A stretch of 21,341 bases of DNA, taken from Maricaulis sp. Lineage in GTDB: Bacteria; Pseudomonadota; Alphaproteobacteria; Caulobacterales; Maricaulaceae. The position numbers and the translations under genes were made by a program. Below, piece after piece: positions 8,687-21,341 of this stretch (position 1 is its first letter; the number at the start of each line of letters is the position of its first letter). The stretch spans positions 1 to 21,341 of the forward strand of contig NZLV01000075.1 in assembly GCA_002694345.1 (NCBI GenBank), read 5' to 3'. Under the pieces are notes generated by a model. That model was not told the DNA's origin and did no database searches. It was given only the letters and a program-made list of their open reading frames with translations.

Positions 8687-9299
8687 GAACCAGAACCCAG
8701 TTGGGATTTTGGGTATCGGTGCGGCGCTCGAAGACCCAGTCCTCATGAACAGTAGCGAGACGGGAGAAGTCCCCGGCAACCACCTTGCCCTGGCTGTCCT
8801 GGGTCTCGGTCGCGATCTCGGCGTCAAAGTGGACCTTGATCGTGGCCACATGATCCACATGGCCCGCCTCAATGATCTCGGCCTTGCGAATGCGCTCGAT
8901 ATCGGTGCGAACGGTTTCACCCTTCACTTCGCGCTGGGCAATCGCCGTTTCGTAACGTTCGTAGACGCGGGGAGCCAACAGGCCATTGAGCGTGTCGCGA
9001 TCCCCCTTGGCGAAGGCCTGGACGATCATTTCATAGGCCTTGCGAGCACCATCCAGGAAAAGATCGGGGTCAAAACTGTGATCCACTTGGGCAATCGCCT
9101 CCAGCCCGGCTGCCGCCGGGCCTTCGAAAGCCGGACGCAAATGCCCGGCCTGGGCGGGCTTGTCCGTCGCCGCCGCATCCAGATCGCGCGGTGCCGGCGC
9201 CTCCATATGACCCTCGCGACGCCCCAGAACGGAGTAAAGCCGAATGGCGAAAAACACCGCCACAGCGCCAAAAAGAAGGGTTGAAAGAAGCTCGAACAT
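8670..9299 (-). CDS. Tim44/TimA-domain inner-membrane protein
   Basis: The 209-residue protein has one N-terminal transmembrane helix at about 5-24, a proline- and alanine-rich linker, and a Tim44-like domain from about 75 to the end (FLDGARKAYEMIVQAFAKGD and VHEDWVFERR). Alphaproteobacterial members are known as TimA, relatives of the mitochondrial import motor component Tim44; their bacterial role is not firmly known. The predicted topology places the domain in the cytoplasm or periplasm with a membrane anchor. It is the first gene of a minus-strand operon with mltA and smr and is divergent from secB, with 188 bases between. The same neighbourhood is familiar in alphaproteobacteria. Confidence 0.88.
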   Translation of the reverse strand: MFELLSTLLFGAVAVFFAIRLYSVLGRREGHMEAPAPRDLDAAATDKPAQAGHLRPAFEGPAAAGLEAIAQVDHSFDPDLFLDGARKAYEMIVQAFAKGDRDTLNGLLAPRVYERYETAIAQREVKGETVRTDIERIRKAEIIEAGHVDHVATIKVHFDAEIATETQDSQGKVVAGDFSRLATVHEDWVFERRTDTQNPNWVLVRVATA

Positions 9300-9487
9300 C
9301 AGGTCCGCCTGTCAGGGGTTACACGAATTGCCATGGAATATAGGCGCTATTGCCGGTCGCGTCAGCCACCCGAGTGCGGTGCTGCCGCCTTGCCGCAACG
9401 GGGTCTGCGTGCTAACCGCCCCAGCTAGTTTTTGTTCAGCCCGCTTGAGGGTTGTCACCGTTTTTCACGACCCATCCGGGGAGTTTC
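9300..9487. other. Divergent gap between the Tim44-like gene and secB
   Basis: The 188 bases must hold the promoters for both divergent genes. A TTGTTC at about 9431-9436 could be the -35 element of the secB promoter, but no convincing -10 element follows. I see no terminator, repeat or small conserved gene here. Confidence 0.5.
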
Positions 9488-10015
9488 ATGACCGACGCAC
9501 CGTCCACGCCCGCCGATAATCAGGCTCCCGCCCAGCCGCAACTGCGCGTTCTGGCGCAATATGTGAAGGACCTGTCCTTCGAAAACCCGGGTGCTCCCGA
9601 CACCCTGCGTCCGGGCCAGCCGGCTCCGGGCATCGACCTGTCCATCGATGTAAAAGCCCGTTCCCTGGGTGAAGATACGTTTGAAGTGGCCCTGTCGGTC
9701 ACGGCCCGCGCTTCGCGCGACAAGGAAGGCACGGATGTGGTCTTCATCGCCGAGCTGACCTATGCCGGCCTGTTCCAGATGACGAATGTCCCGGATGTCG
9801 AGCGCGAGCCGCTTCTGCTGATCGAATGCCCGCGCCTGATCTTCCCCTATGCCCGCCGGGTGCTGGCCGACGCGACCCGCGACGGCAATTTCCCGCCGCT
9901 CATGCTGGAACCGGTCGATTTCGCTGCGCTGTACCGTCAGCAGATGGCGCAACGGGCTGCGGCCGCACCGGGTTCTGCCCCGAATGGCAATGGCGATCCG
10001 GCGGCTGCGAACTAG
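9488..10015 (+). CDS. secB: Protein-export chaperone SecB
   Basis: SecB is a cytoplasmic tetrameric chaperone that holds preproteins unfolded and hands them to SecA. The 175-residue product has the family core: LRVLAQYVKDLSFENPGAP at the N-terminus, EVALSVTA and VVFIAELTYAGLF in the middle, and IECPRLIFPYARRVLADATRDGNFPPLMLEPVDF written here as the recognisable C-terminal block at about 118-151. Confidence 0.95.
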   Translation: MTDAPSTPADNQAPAQPQLRVLAQYVKDLSFENPGAPDTLRPGQPAPGIDLSIDVKARSLGEDTFEVALSVTARASRDKEGTDVVFIAELTYAGLFQMTNVPDVEREPLLLIECPRLIFPYARRVLADATRDGNFPPLMLEPVDFAALYRQQMAQRAAAAPGSAPNGNGDPAAAN

Positions 10016-13000
10016 GCCGTCAGTTCAACGTCAGGACTTTCCAGAGCGCGTTTTCGCCCATTTCGTCAACAAAGGCGGAATGGGCGGCGCGCTCTTCGTC
10101 TTTCAGGCGTGAGCCCAGCTCACGCGGACGGGCCGGACGGGCCGGGAAACTGACTTTCCCGCTGCCGCCACTCTCGGTCCCTTTACCGGACAGGTCCAGC
10201 ACCTGGGTCCGGCCTCCGGTCAGCTCCAGATAGACCTCGGCCAGCAGGCGGGCATCGATCAGGGCGCCGTGGACATCGCGTGTTTCCAGAGAAATGTCGA
10301 AACGCTTGCAGAGCGCGTCCAGCGAGACATAGGAGCCGGGAAACTTGGCCCGCGCGATGCGCGCCGTGTCTTTGAAACGGTCGTCCGGATAGATATCCAG
10401 ACCTAGCCGGGCCAGCTCCATATTGATGAAGCCACGGTCAAAAGGCGCATTGTGCGCCACCATGACGGCATCCCCGACAAAATCGACAAACTCCTGGGCG
10501 ACTTCCTCGAACAAGGGTTTGTCCTTGAGGAATTCCGTCGTCAGACCCGTGATCTTGACGACTTCGTCCGGCACTTCGCGTTGCGGATTGCAGTAGGTGT
10601 GAAAGGTCCGACCGGTAGGAATGCAATCGATCACCTCGACACAACCCAGTTCGGTGATCCTGTCTCCGGTTTTCGGATCCAGCCCGGTGGTCTCGGTATC
10701 GAAGACGATTTCCCGCATATCCGCCCCTTCAAGACTGGCAGGACCGTTTGGCCCTATCCTGTCAACTTCTTGACAATTCCGGCGACCTGCCGGCGCGCAT
10801 CATCAAAACCGCCCGAAGTTTCAACGATATAGTCAGCCTGGTCCAGTTTGACCGAATCAGGTGTCTGACGCGCGATTATGGCGTCCAGCTTCTCTTCCGT
10901 CATGCCCGGACGCTGCAGGACACGGGCCCGGCGTTCATCCTGCGGGGCGTGCACCACGATCACGGCATCGACATGCTCATGCCCACCCGTCTCGAACAGA
11001 AGGGGCACGTCGAGAATGACAAAGGGCGCGCCGGATTTTTCCGCCTCGGCCAGAAAATGGTTCCGGGCCTGGCCCACCAGCGGGTGCACGATCGCCTCCA
11101 GGCGGGCAAATCCGGATGGGTCCTCGCGCAGTTTCGCCGACAGGATGTCCCGATCCACAGCACCATCCCGAACCACGCCGGGAAAGGCCTCACCGACCGG
11201 TTTCACGGCCCGCCCACCGACATCATAGAGTTCATGGACACTGGCATCGGAGTCAAAGACCGGCACACCCTCTTCCCGGAACAGGCGGGCCGTAGCGGAC
11301 TTTCCCATGCCGATGGATCCGGTCAGGCCGACAATTTTCACGCCTCATCCCCCAGGCTTTCGATGAGGGCCGGCCGCACCGGCGGCAAGATCGGCGCCTC
11401 ACGGCCAAAAAAGGCGCGAAAGCTCGGCCGGGCCTGGCCAATCAACATGTCCAGCCCGTCAATTCCGGTCAGGCCGCAAGCCCGCGCACCCTTGAGAAAC
11501 TCGGTTTCCAGCGGGGTGTAGACACTGTCGAAGGCCACAGTACCGGGTTTGGCCCGTTTCCAGTCCAGTTTCAGCGGATCGACGCCCTTCAGACCCAGAG
11601 AGGTGGCATTGATAACGAGGTCGGCCTCGGCCAGGACATCATCCTTGCGATCCCAATCAATCACCGCCGCCATCGGTGCAATTTCATCGACAAGGCGTTC
11701 GGCCCGCGATCTGGAACGGTTGGCCAGGATCAGGCGAGAAATACCCGATGTCAGGAGGGCGTGGACGAGAGCCCGTGATGCCCCTCCGGCGCCCAGGATC
11801 AGCGCTGTTGATTGTCTGTACTTGATACTCGCAGGTTTGAGCGCCGCCAAAAACCCGATGCCATCAGTATTATCAGCATGGATTTTTCCGGCATCGAATG
11901 TCAGGAGATTGGCCGCACCGATGCGCTTGGCGGCATCACTGGCCGTGTCGGCCAGGGCCAGCGCGGATTCCTTGTGGGGCAGGGTGACATTCAAGCCAGC
12001 CACGTGGGAACAGGCAAGCCCTTCGACAAAGGGAGCAAAACCGGTCGCCGACACGGCATAGGGCGCATAGAGCGCGTCCAGATCCAGCGCTTCGATCCAG
12101 AACCGCATCAGACGGGGCGACAGGGAATGCGCGATCGGATCCCCGACCACGCCAGCCAGACGGGCCGCTCCGCTGATCCGGCTCATGGTGCCAGCACTCC
12201 TTCAGCCCTCAAGGCCGAAAGCAGCGGCAAAAGCGGCATGCCGATGATGGCGTAATAATCCCCTTCAACCCGTTCGAACAATTGGGCGCCCAGCCCTTCA
12301 TAGGCATAGGCCCCGACACTCGCTGTCAGGGCCCAACCGGCCTTGTCCAGATAGGTGTCCAGGAAGTCGTCCGAGAAGTTGCGAACGTGAAGGGTCGAGC
12401 TTTGCTGCCAGGTCCAAACCTTCTCACCGCCACGAAAGAGGGCAAGGCCAGAGTGCAGATAATGCGGCTTGCCCCGCATCGCGAGCAGACGATCGCGGGC
12501 CAAGGCAGCATCGGGCAGTTTGTCCAGCAATTGTCCGTCCAGCTCCATGGTCTGGTCTGCACCCAGCACCAAAGCATCGGCATGACGGCGCGACACAGCT
12601 TCCGATTTGGCCTCACCCAGAACCAGCGCCATGTCCGCCGGCGAGAGATCGGAGCGCTCAGCCTTGATGATCGCCTCATCCACGTCCGGCTTGATCACCT
12701 CAAAAGGAATTTCGGCATTTTCCAGGACCTGGCGGCGGATCTGGCTGCCGGATGCGAGGACAAAACGCGTCATTTCGACTGGTTCCGCTTTTCATTCAGA
12801 AGATTGATGATCTTGGCAGCCGTCTCTTCGATCGAGCGCCGGGTGACGTCAATCGTGGGCCATTTGTATTTGGCATAGAGCCGCTTGGCGTGAAGGATCT
12901 CATCCTTCACCGCGAAATCATCAATGTAGTCGGTGTCGCGGTCCTCATTGAGGGAGAGGAGGCGGTTTCGCCGGATCTGGACAATGCGTTCCGGGGATGC

Positions 13001-16000
13001 GGTCAGGCCGACAACCAGCGGATTTCGCAGGGTGTAGATCGCTTCCGGGACCGGAACGCCCTTCACCAGCGGAATATTGGCAGCGCGATAGCCGCGATGG
13101 GCCAGATAGATGCTCGTCGGTGTCTTCGAGGTTCGGCTGACGCCAAGCAGCACGATATCCGCCGCTTCATAATCATCACCCTGGCCATCATCATGGGCCA
13201 TGGCGAAATTAAGCGCATCGATGCGGCGATAATATTCGGCGTCCAGGGAACGCTGCGCACCGGCCCGGCTGGCAACCGGCCGGCCAAGATAGGCTGACAG
13301 GGTCGCCAGCATGGGATCGAGAACGGCAATCGCCGGAATACCCAGTTCAACGCATTTGGTTTCCAGCTCGCGGCGCAATTCCGGATTCACCACCGTGTAC
13401 ATGACAATGCCGGGATAGGCGGCTATCTCGTCAAAAACCCGCTCCATCTGACGCGAAGACCGGACCAGGGCATAGAGATGCTCCAGGGGATTGGTGCCTT
13501 CAAACTGGGCCACAGAAGCCCGCATGACTTCCATCAGGGTTTCCCCCGTGGAATCCGACACCATGTGAATGTGGAAACAGGTCTCGATGGTCTTGGTCGG
13601 CACGCTCATAGCGTCTGGATCCCCTGTTTCGCGTTTACGATCTGTTAATAAGTTGGGAAAACCGCGGACAATTTCGCCGCCTTCCCGGACCCCTGTGAGT
13701 AGTACCGGGTCTTACCCGCGGCAACCAACAAGACTTTCCACACGCTCCCGCCCTGTTGGCAAGCCTGTGGACGCATAAATCCAATTCACGGTGATTTCCG
13801 GTTTTCACCGTGATCTCCCACACCCGGATATGCGATCAATAGGCTGATTTAATATCCGATTTTGGTGTTTTCCCGGAGCTGTTGGCAAGCCGTTGTGGAT
13901 GCCTTTTCCGGCAAAGGGGAAATGTCGATTACGGTATGACTGCTTCTTCCCACACCTTCCACGGCCCCAACAAACACAACAATTAAAATCTATAAGATTG
14001 GGGGATTAAATGTGGGTGGTGAAAACATCGCATTGATCCTTCGCCCACCTGTGCCTAATCAGTCGGAATGACACAGATTTCAAACAAACCCCTTTTGAAG
14101 GTTCTGGCTGGCGAGACGGTCTCACCGCCTCCTGTCTGGCTCATGCGCCAAGCTGGCCGTTACCTGGCCGAGTATCGCGAAGTCCGCGCCCAGGCCGGCG
14201 ATTTCATCAAGTTCTGCTTCTCACCCGATCTGGCTGCAGAAGTGACCCTTCAGCCGATCCGTCGGTTCGGATTTGACGCCGCCATCCTGTTCGCGGATAT
14301 CCTGCTCATCCCGATCGCCTTGGGCCGCAAGGTCTGGTTCGTGGCAGGCGAAGGACCGAGACTGGAACCCTTCGATCCGCTCCAGTTTGAAGACCTGACC
14401 ACGGACACGGTGCAGAGCGTGCTCGGTCCGGTAGGCGAAACCCTGACAAAGGTGAAGCCTGAACTACCCGACGAAACCACGCTGATCGGCTTTGCCGGAG
14501 CGCCTTGGACCGTCGCGACCTACATGGTCGAGGGTGGAGGGTCCAAGGACCGGTTTTCGGCCCGTGTGGCCGCCTGGCAGCATGCTGAAGCGTTTGACGG
14601 TATGCTGGCGAAGATTGCCGATGCGACAGCCGAATATCTCGTCATGCAGGCGAATTGTGGCGCCGAGGTTCTCAAGATTTTCGACAGCTGGGCAGAAGGC
14701 CTGCCGGAACCACTGTTCGAGCGTGTCGTGATCAATCCGACCAAACGGATTGTCGACAAGGTGCGGGCGGCCGGCGTGACCGTGCCGATCATCGGTTTCC
14801 CGCGCGGCGCCGGGTCCATGTATGCCCGATATGCCCGTGAGACCGGGGTCAATGCTGTCGCGTTGGATACCGGTATGGATCCGGCCTATGCCCAGTCCAT
14901 TCTGCCTGAAAGCATGCCGGTTCAGGGTCATCTTGATCCGGCCGTGCTGCGGGCTGGCGGCGAGGCGCTGGACCGTGAAGCAGATCGTTTGCTGGATAGT
15001 TGGGCAGGACGGCCCCATATCTTCAATCTGGGTCACGGAATCACGCCGGATGTCCCGGTTGATCATGTGCATCAATTGTTGCGCCGGATCCGGGAACGCG
15101 GCTGAACAACGGAGTGAGACGTGGAAAACGCTCGCCGAAAACTGGCTGTCATCCTGTTCAATCTGGGTGGGCCGGACGGACAGGATGATGTCCGTCCCTT
15201 CCTGCGCAATCTGTTCCGGGATCCGGCAATCATCCGGGCTCCCGGACTGATCCGCGAAGTCCTGGCGCTGTTGATCTCCACGACGCGGGCCAAGGAAGCC
15301 AAGGCCAATTACGCGAAAATGGGCGGCGGATCGCCGCTTCTCCCGGAAACCCGCAAACAGGCCGAGGCCCTCAAAGGTGTCCTGGAAACCCAGATGCCTG
15401 ATTGGGATATCGGCGTCTTTCCGGCCATGCGTTATTGGCATCCCCTGACCGAGGATGTTGCGGCTGAGGTGACGGCCTGGGATCCGGATGAATGCGTGCT
15501 CCTGCCGCTTTATCCGCAGTATTCCACGACGACGACGGCGTCTTCGTTCAAGCGCTGGCGTGAAAGTGGTGGCCCGGAGACCCGGACGGTGTGCTGCTAT
15601 CCCACAGAGCCGGCTTTTCTGGATGCCCATGCAGCCTTGATCCGCAAGACCTGGGAGAAGGCGGGCCGGCCGGAGAATGTCCGCCTGCTCTTCTCGGCCC
15701 ATGGCTTGCCGAAGAAGGTTATCGAGGACGGAGATCCCTATCAGTGGCAGGTCGAGGAGACCGTTCGCGCCCTGATGCCGCAATTGCCGGAGTTTCCAGA
15801 CTGGCAGATCTGCTACCAGTCCCGGGTTGGTCCTCTGGAATGGATCGGTCCGGCGACCGATGAAGCCATTCGCCAGACGGCGGCAGACGGCAAGGCCGGG
15901 ATTTTTCTGGTGCCGATCGCTTTCGTGTCCGAGCACATCGAGACACTGGTCGAGTTGGACGAGGAATATGCCGAGATTGCCCATGAAGAGGGGATTTCGA

Positions 16001-17642
16001 CTTATGTCCGGGTACCGGCCCTGGGTCAGGACCCGGTCTTCATCGAAAGCCTGGCCAGCATGGTCACGACCGCTCTGGGCCGCGATGCGGCTGTCCAACC
16101 CGATTGCGGCCGCCGCATCTGTCCGGCTGAATGGGGTGAGTGTCCCTGCCGGAAAACGGAATTGGAAACCGCATGATCCTCGCGGCCTATGACTGGCTGA
16201 AAGCCCTTCACATTCTGTCGATCATCGCTTGGATGGCGGGGCTGCTCTATCTGCCGCGCCTGTATGTCTATCATTGCGGCGCCACGCCGGGCGGGGAGCT
16301 GGACGAGACCCTTAAGCAGCAGGAGCGTCGCCTGCTGAAATTCATCATGAACCCTGCCATGATCGCAGCCTGGGTCTTTGGTCTTCTGTTGATCTGGTCG
16401 AATGCCGAGCGGGCTGGGGGTTGGGCCATTTTCGGTCACTGGGCGTGGACGGTGAAATTCCTGGCCGTGATTGCGATGACCGGCATCCACCACATTTACG
16501 CTTTGCGTTTCAAACATTTCCAAGCCGGGACCAATGACTGGTCCGACAAGCGCTACCGCATGCTCAATGAAATCCCGTTCCTGCTGGCCTTCATCATCGT
16601 GCCGATTGTGGTCGTCGTCCTGAAATAGGGCCGGAAACGCCAGCAATGCTTGACCTTCCCTACAGGTCATGGCAAGGCTTCAGGCAACTCCTTTCCAGGA
16701 TCCCTTCTTTGCGTGACCCGGGACATGTCTCCCACGGCGCGCCAGCCCATTCCACAGATCACGGGTCGTTCGACACACAGCGGCACCCGTTTTGCTTGAT
16801 CGCGAAGGTTCCCACCGGACTCTCCCGGGAATCCCGCCCTTTCTGGCCGATAGATAGACACCATGACAGAAGAAATCACGTCGCACCCCCTGCTTGACGG
16901 TATCGAGCGGATGACGCTTCAGGACCTCAAGGAAAAGAAGCCGACCGAGCTGTTGCAGTTCGCGGAAGCCCTTGAGATCGAAAACGCGTCTGCCCTGCGT
17001 AAACAGGGCATGATGTTCGCCATCCTGAAGGCCCTGGCTGAGCGCGATGTAGAGATCCACGGCGGCGGTGTGATGGAAGTCCTGCAGGATGGTTTCGGCT
17101 TCTTGCGCTCGCCTGAATCCAACTACCTCGCCGGTCCGGATGATATTTATGTTTCGCCGACCCAGATCCGCAAATTCGGTCTGCGTACGGGTGATACGGT
17201 TGAGGGTGAGATCCGCAGTCCGCGCGATGGCGAACGCTATTTTGCGCTCCTCAAGGTCTCCTCGATCAATTTCCAGGACCCGGAAAGCGCCCGCCACAAG
17301 GTGCATTTCGACAATCTCACGCCGCTCTATCCCGAGAGCCGTTTCGTCATCGAGTCCCAAGACCCTACGGTGAAGGATCGCTCCGGCCGTGTGATTGATA
17401 TCGTGGCGCCGCTCGGCAAGGGTCAGCGGGGCCTGATCGTAGCGCCGCCGCGTACCGGTAAAACGGTTCTGCTGCAAAACATCGCCCACTCCATCGAGAG
17501 CAATCACCCGGATTGCTATCTCATGGTCCTGCTGATCGATGAGCGTCCGGAAGAAGTGACGGATATGCAGCGCACGGTGAAGGGCGAAGTGATTGCCTCG
17601 ACCTTTGACGAGCCGGCAACGCGTCACGTCCAGGTTTCCGAA

Positions 17643-17674
<32 letters not shown>

Positions 17675-20600
17675 GCATGGCCGGGATGTTGTGATCCTTC
17701 TGGACTCCATCACGCGTCTGGGCCGTGCCTACAACACCGTGGTTCCGTCATCGGGCAAGGTTTTGACCGGTGGTGTTGACGCCAATGCCCTGCAGCGTCC
17801 GAAGCGCTTCTTCGGTGCGGCACGGAATATCGAGAATGGCGGCTCGCTGACCATTATCGCCACCGCGCTGATCGACACCGGTTCGCGGATGGACGAAGTC
17901 ATCTTCGAAGAGCTCAAGGGTACGGGTAACTCGGAAATCGTGCTCGACCGCAAGGTCGCCGACAAGCGCGTCTTCCCGGCGATCGATATCCTCAAGTCCG
18001 GTACGCGGAAAGAAGAACTCCTCGTGGATCGTGGCCAGTTGCAGAAAATGTATGTCCTGCGCCGGATCCTCAACCCGATGGGTGCCCAGGATGCGATCGA
18101 GTTCCTGCTCGACAAGCTGCGTCAGACCAAGACCAATGATGAATTCTTCGACTCGATGAATACCTGATCGGGTCCAACAGGATCAAAAAGAACCCCCGGC
18201 GCCTTCGCACCGGGGGTTTTTCTTTGCGGGATCATCGGGTTCAGATCAAGGCAAGAGAATGCTGGCACCAATCGTCTTGCGGGCCTGCAGATCCTCATGG
18301 GCCTGGCGGGCATCAGACAGGGCGTAGCGCTGACCGATGGAACTGGCCACGGCGCCGCGTCCAACGGCTTCGAAGACATCGGCCGTATTGGCCGCCAGAT
18401 CCTCGTCCTTGGCGATGTAGTGCATGAGGACCGGCCGGGTGACGTAGAGCGAGCCCTTGGCGGCCAGCATGCCCAGATTGACGCCGGTCACGGGGCCGGA
18501 GGCATTGCCGAAGCTGACCATGAGGCCGCGGGGCTGGAGACAGTCCAGCGAGGCTTCGAACGTGTCGGCACCTACGCCGTCATACACAACAGGTACGCCC
18601 TGACCATCGGTGAGGGAGCGGACGCTGTCTGCGATATTCTCGCGGCGGTAGTTGATCACGTGGGTTGCGCCCATCTCTTTGGCGACACGGCATTTTTCGT
18701 CCGATCCCGCGGTCCCGATCAGGGTGACATCCATATCCCTGGCCCATTGGCAGGCGATCTGGCCGACGCCGCCGGCAGCGGCGTGGAACAGGATGGTGTC
18801 GCCGGGTTTGACGGTAAAGCAGTCCTTGAACAGGAAGCGGACCGTCATGCCTTTCAGCATGAGCGTGGCGGCCTGTTCGTCGGAAACACCGTCGGGGATC
18901 AGCGCGACACGGTTGGCTGGCAGGTTGGCGGCTTGGGAATAGGCGCCGATCGGGCCGCCGCCATAGGCAATCCGGTCGCCCGGTTTGAGATGGGTGACGT
19001 CGGAGCCAATGGCTTCCACGACGCCGGCGGCTTCCAGACCGATCCCGGCCGGCAAGGGAATGGGGTAGAGGCCGGAGCGGTGATAGGTGTCGATGAAATT
19101 GACGCCGATTGCAGTGTGTCTCACCCGGACTTCCCCGGGGGCCGGATCGGGCAGGTCGATATCAACCCATTGAAGAACCGACGGATCTCCGAATTCGGAA
19201 ACGCGAATGGCTTTTGTCATGGCTCAGTTCTCCACGGGGGTGACGGTGCAGGCGTCGATCTGGGCATGCAGGACAGCTGATCCGCCCAGCGCGGCAACGG
19301 CATCCTCGACATGGTCGATGGAAAGCAGTTCCACTCCGGCATCGCGAGCCCCGGTATAGAGCGAAGCCGGTCCGGGTTCATGCCGGAACAGACCGATGGA
19401 GGTTTCCAGACTCTCGCTGGCAAAGTCCTGATCCCGAACGGCCTCGGACGGGTCGGTGCCTAGCCACAGATAGGTGGTGTCCAGATTGATACCTGCTGCG
19501 GCGAGAGCGTCCGGATCATCGGGCGCGGACAGGTCGAGGCCCGGATCGAGGGCGTGGATGGCTGCGGCATCCTCGACGGAATAGGCGATGATCGCGACCC
19601 AATCGCGGGCGTCAGCGGACTGAATGGCGTCCACAATGGTGTCAGCCGTGATCGATTTCAGATCCAGATTGAGCACAAGACCGGACTCCCGCGCGATTGC
19701 AAAGGCATCGGACAGGGTCGGAATCCGGTCTTCCAGAATGACGCCGTCAGGGTCTCGCAGGTTCAGGACCGACAATTCGGCCCAGTCGAGCGTTTCGGCG
19801 GGGCCACGGCCTGTCGTGGTCCGGTCCAGGGTCTCGTCATGCAGAAGGAAGAGTGTGCCGTCGGCGCTGCGGCGGACATCGATCTCGGCGTAGAGCACGC
19901 CCAGCTCGGCGAGGCGTTCCAGGCTCGACAGGGCGTTTTCCGCATAGCCCGGAGCCGGGCCGGCGCGGTGTGCGGCGAGCATGGCCGAGCCGTGTTCCCG
20001 GAAGCAGTCGAGGGCGAGGGCCGGGGCTGCCGGATCCATCGGGGTCTGGACGGATTGCGGGGCGCAATTGGCCAGAAAGCCGGTGAGCAGGAGGAGAGCG
20101 GGTGAATGTTTCATGTGAAACAATCCTCGGTCAGGACGGCGGGACCGCCGGAAATGGGGATGGGCCACAAGACTGCATGTTGCCGATGCGATCAATACGG
20201 GTTTCATTCCCTGTCGAGCCGGGGCTCAATCCGGCCAGAACAAGACCAAAGAGGGAGGTCGATCTCATGTCCGACACACTGAAACTCTATCATGCGCCGC
20301 GCACCCGGTCCGTGCGGGTTCGCTGGCTGCTCGAGGAAATGGGACTGGACCACGAAGTGGTTCCTGTTGCCTTTGACAAGCGCCCTGCCGGTGACGAGGC
20401 CTATGCCAAGATCAATCCGATGCGGAAGGTTCCGGCGCTGGAAGCGAATGGCGAGGTCATCGTGGAATCCCTGGCCATCATGGAATTCCTGCTGAATCGC
20501 TATGGCCCGACCGATCTTCTGCCGGCCGTGGATGACCCGGCCTATGGCCGTTATCTGCAATGGTTCCATTTCGGCGAGGCCGGCATGGGTGTGGGGATCA

Positions 20601-21341
20601 ACATGCTGCTGGCCCACACCTTCATCCTGCCGGAAAAGGCCCGCAATGCGGGTATCGCTGCCTGGGCCTGGGATGAAACCTCCAAGGGTTTGGAATTCAT
20701 CGCGAAAAATGGGCTCGCTGAGGGCGCCTATCTGGCAGGAGAGCGCTTCACCGCCGCCGATATATCGGTCGGATATATGCTCTATCTTCTTAAATTAATT
20801 GGGAAATTAGGCGAGTCATCGGAGAGTGTGCAGGCCTATTTCAAGCGCCTCACCAGCCGCGACGCCTGGGCCGCGGCCAGTGTGGTCGACTGATCCTGTC
20901 TAACCCAGATGGGTTTTGAGGAAATCGCGCGTGCGCTGGTTTGCCAGTGCCGCGCTTTTTTCATTGTAATGAGCGCCTTCCGGGCGGGCGAAGGCATGAT
21001 CATCTTCGGGGTAGTCATGCAGGGTCACCTGCGGATGGTCATCGAGACCGGCATGCATGGCGGCCTGGGCCTCTGGCGGGACGAACTGGTCCTTGCCGGC
21101 AATGTGCAGCATGAGCGGGTGGGTGATATTGGCGGCTTCGTCGAGCCGGTCCGAGATCGACACACCATAATAACCGACTGACGCATCGCTGTCGGTGCGG
21201 GTGGCGGTGAGGTAGGCGAGCAGGCCACCCAGGCAATAGCCCATGGCGCCGACCCTGCCCGTGCAGATGTCCATGCCGCGCAGATGGGTAATCGTGGCGG
21301 CGATATCCTCTACCCCGGTCTCCGGATTGAAGGCCTGCATC

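Overview
The window looks like the replication-origin region of a GC-rich alphaproteobacterium, most likely a dimorphic stalked relative of Caulobacter (Caulobacterales, Maricaulales or Hyphomonadaceae type). This rests on gene order and protein features, not on any search. The decisive block is ppsR-maf-aroE-coaE-dnaQ running leftward and hemE-hemH-hemJ-rho running rightward. They are separated by a 458-base gene-free, comparatively AT-rich gap at 13610-14067, which is the arrangement known around Cori of Caulobacter crescentus. The gap holds a duplicated 13-base repeat with a DnaA-box-like sequence after each copy, a CtrA-like site, inverted repeats and an AT-rich candidate unwinding segment. 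About 6 kb to the right, at 20107-20122, a 16-base sequence matches the ParB-binding parS consensus at 15 of 16 positions. Together these suggest the origin and the segregation centromere lie in one window.

Layout, left to right. 1-793: 3' part of an adenosine-kinase-like PfkB kinase. 966-3068: membrane-anchored GGDEF-EAL protein of cyclic-di-GMP turnover. 3161-3733: hslV protease subunit. 3730-4863, minus strand: a tightly overlapping cassette of a membrane protein, a winged-helix regulator and a two-helix membrane protein, with a possible operator upstream. 5049-5468, minus: VOC-family protein. 5548-6855: hslU, the ATPase partner of hslV, separated from it by these four opposing genes. 6845-9299, minus: timA-like gene, mltA lipoprotein and smr gene. 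9488-10015: secB. 10020-13609, minus: dnaQ, coaE, aroE, maf, ppsR. 13610-14067: candidate origin. 14068-16628: hemE, hemH, hemJ, the late heme pathway, with a probable iron-sulfur ferrochelatase. 16863-18167: rho, followed by a clear intrinsic terminator. 18246-20114, minus: quinone oxidoreductase and a GDPD-family lipoprotein. 20267-20893: glutathione S-transferase. 20900-21341, minus: dienelactone hydrolase family protein, cut by the window edge.

How it fits together. Replication fired from the gap would read both flanking housekeeping clusters co-directionally. The left cluster covers cofactor and shikimate synthesis, proofreading and a PEP-metabolism regulator. The right cluster makes heme and the Rho factor. 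Most genes are ordinary conserved housekeeping genes. The notable points are the origin architecture, the parS-like site, the split hslV/hslU pair with its inserted regulatory cassette, and the C-terminal cysteine cluster of ferrochelatase. No insertion sequence, CRISPR array, tRNA or rRNA was seen.
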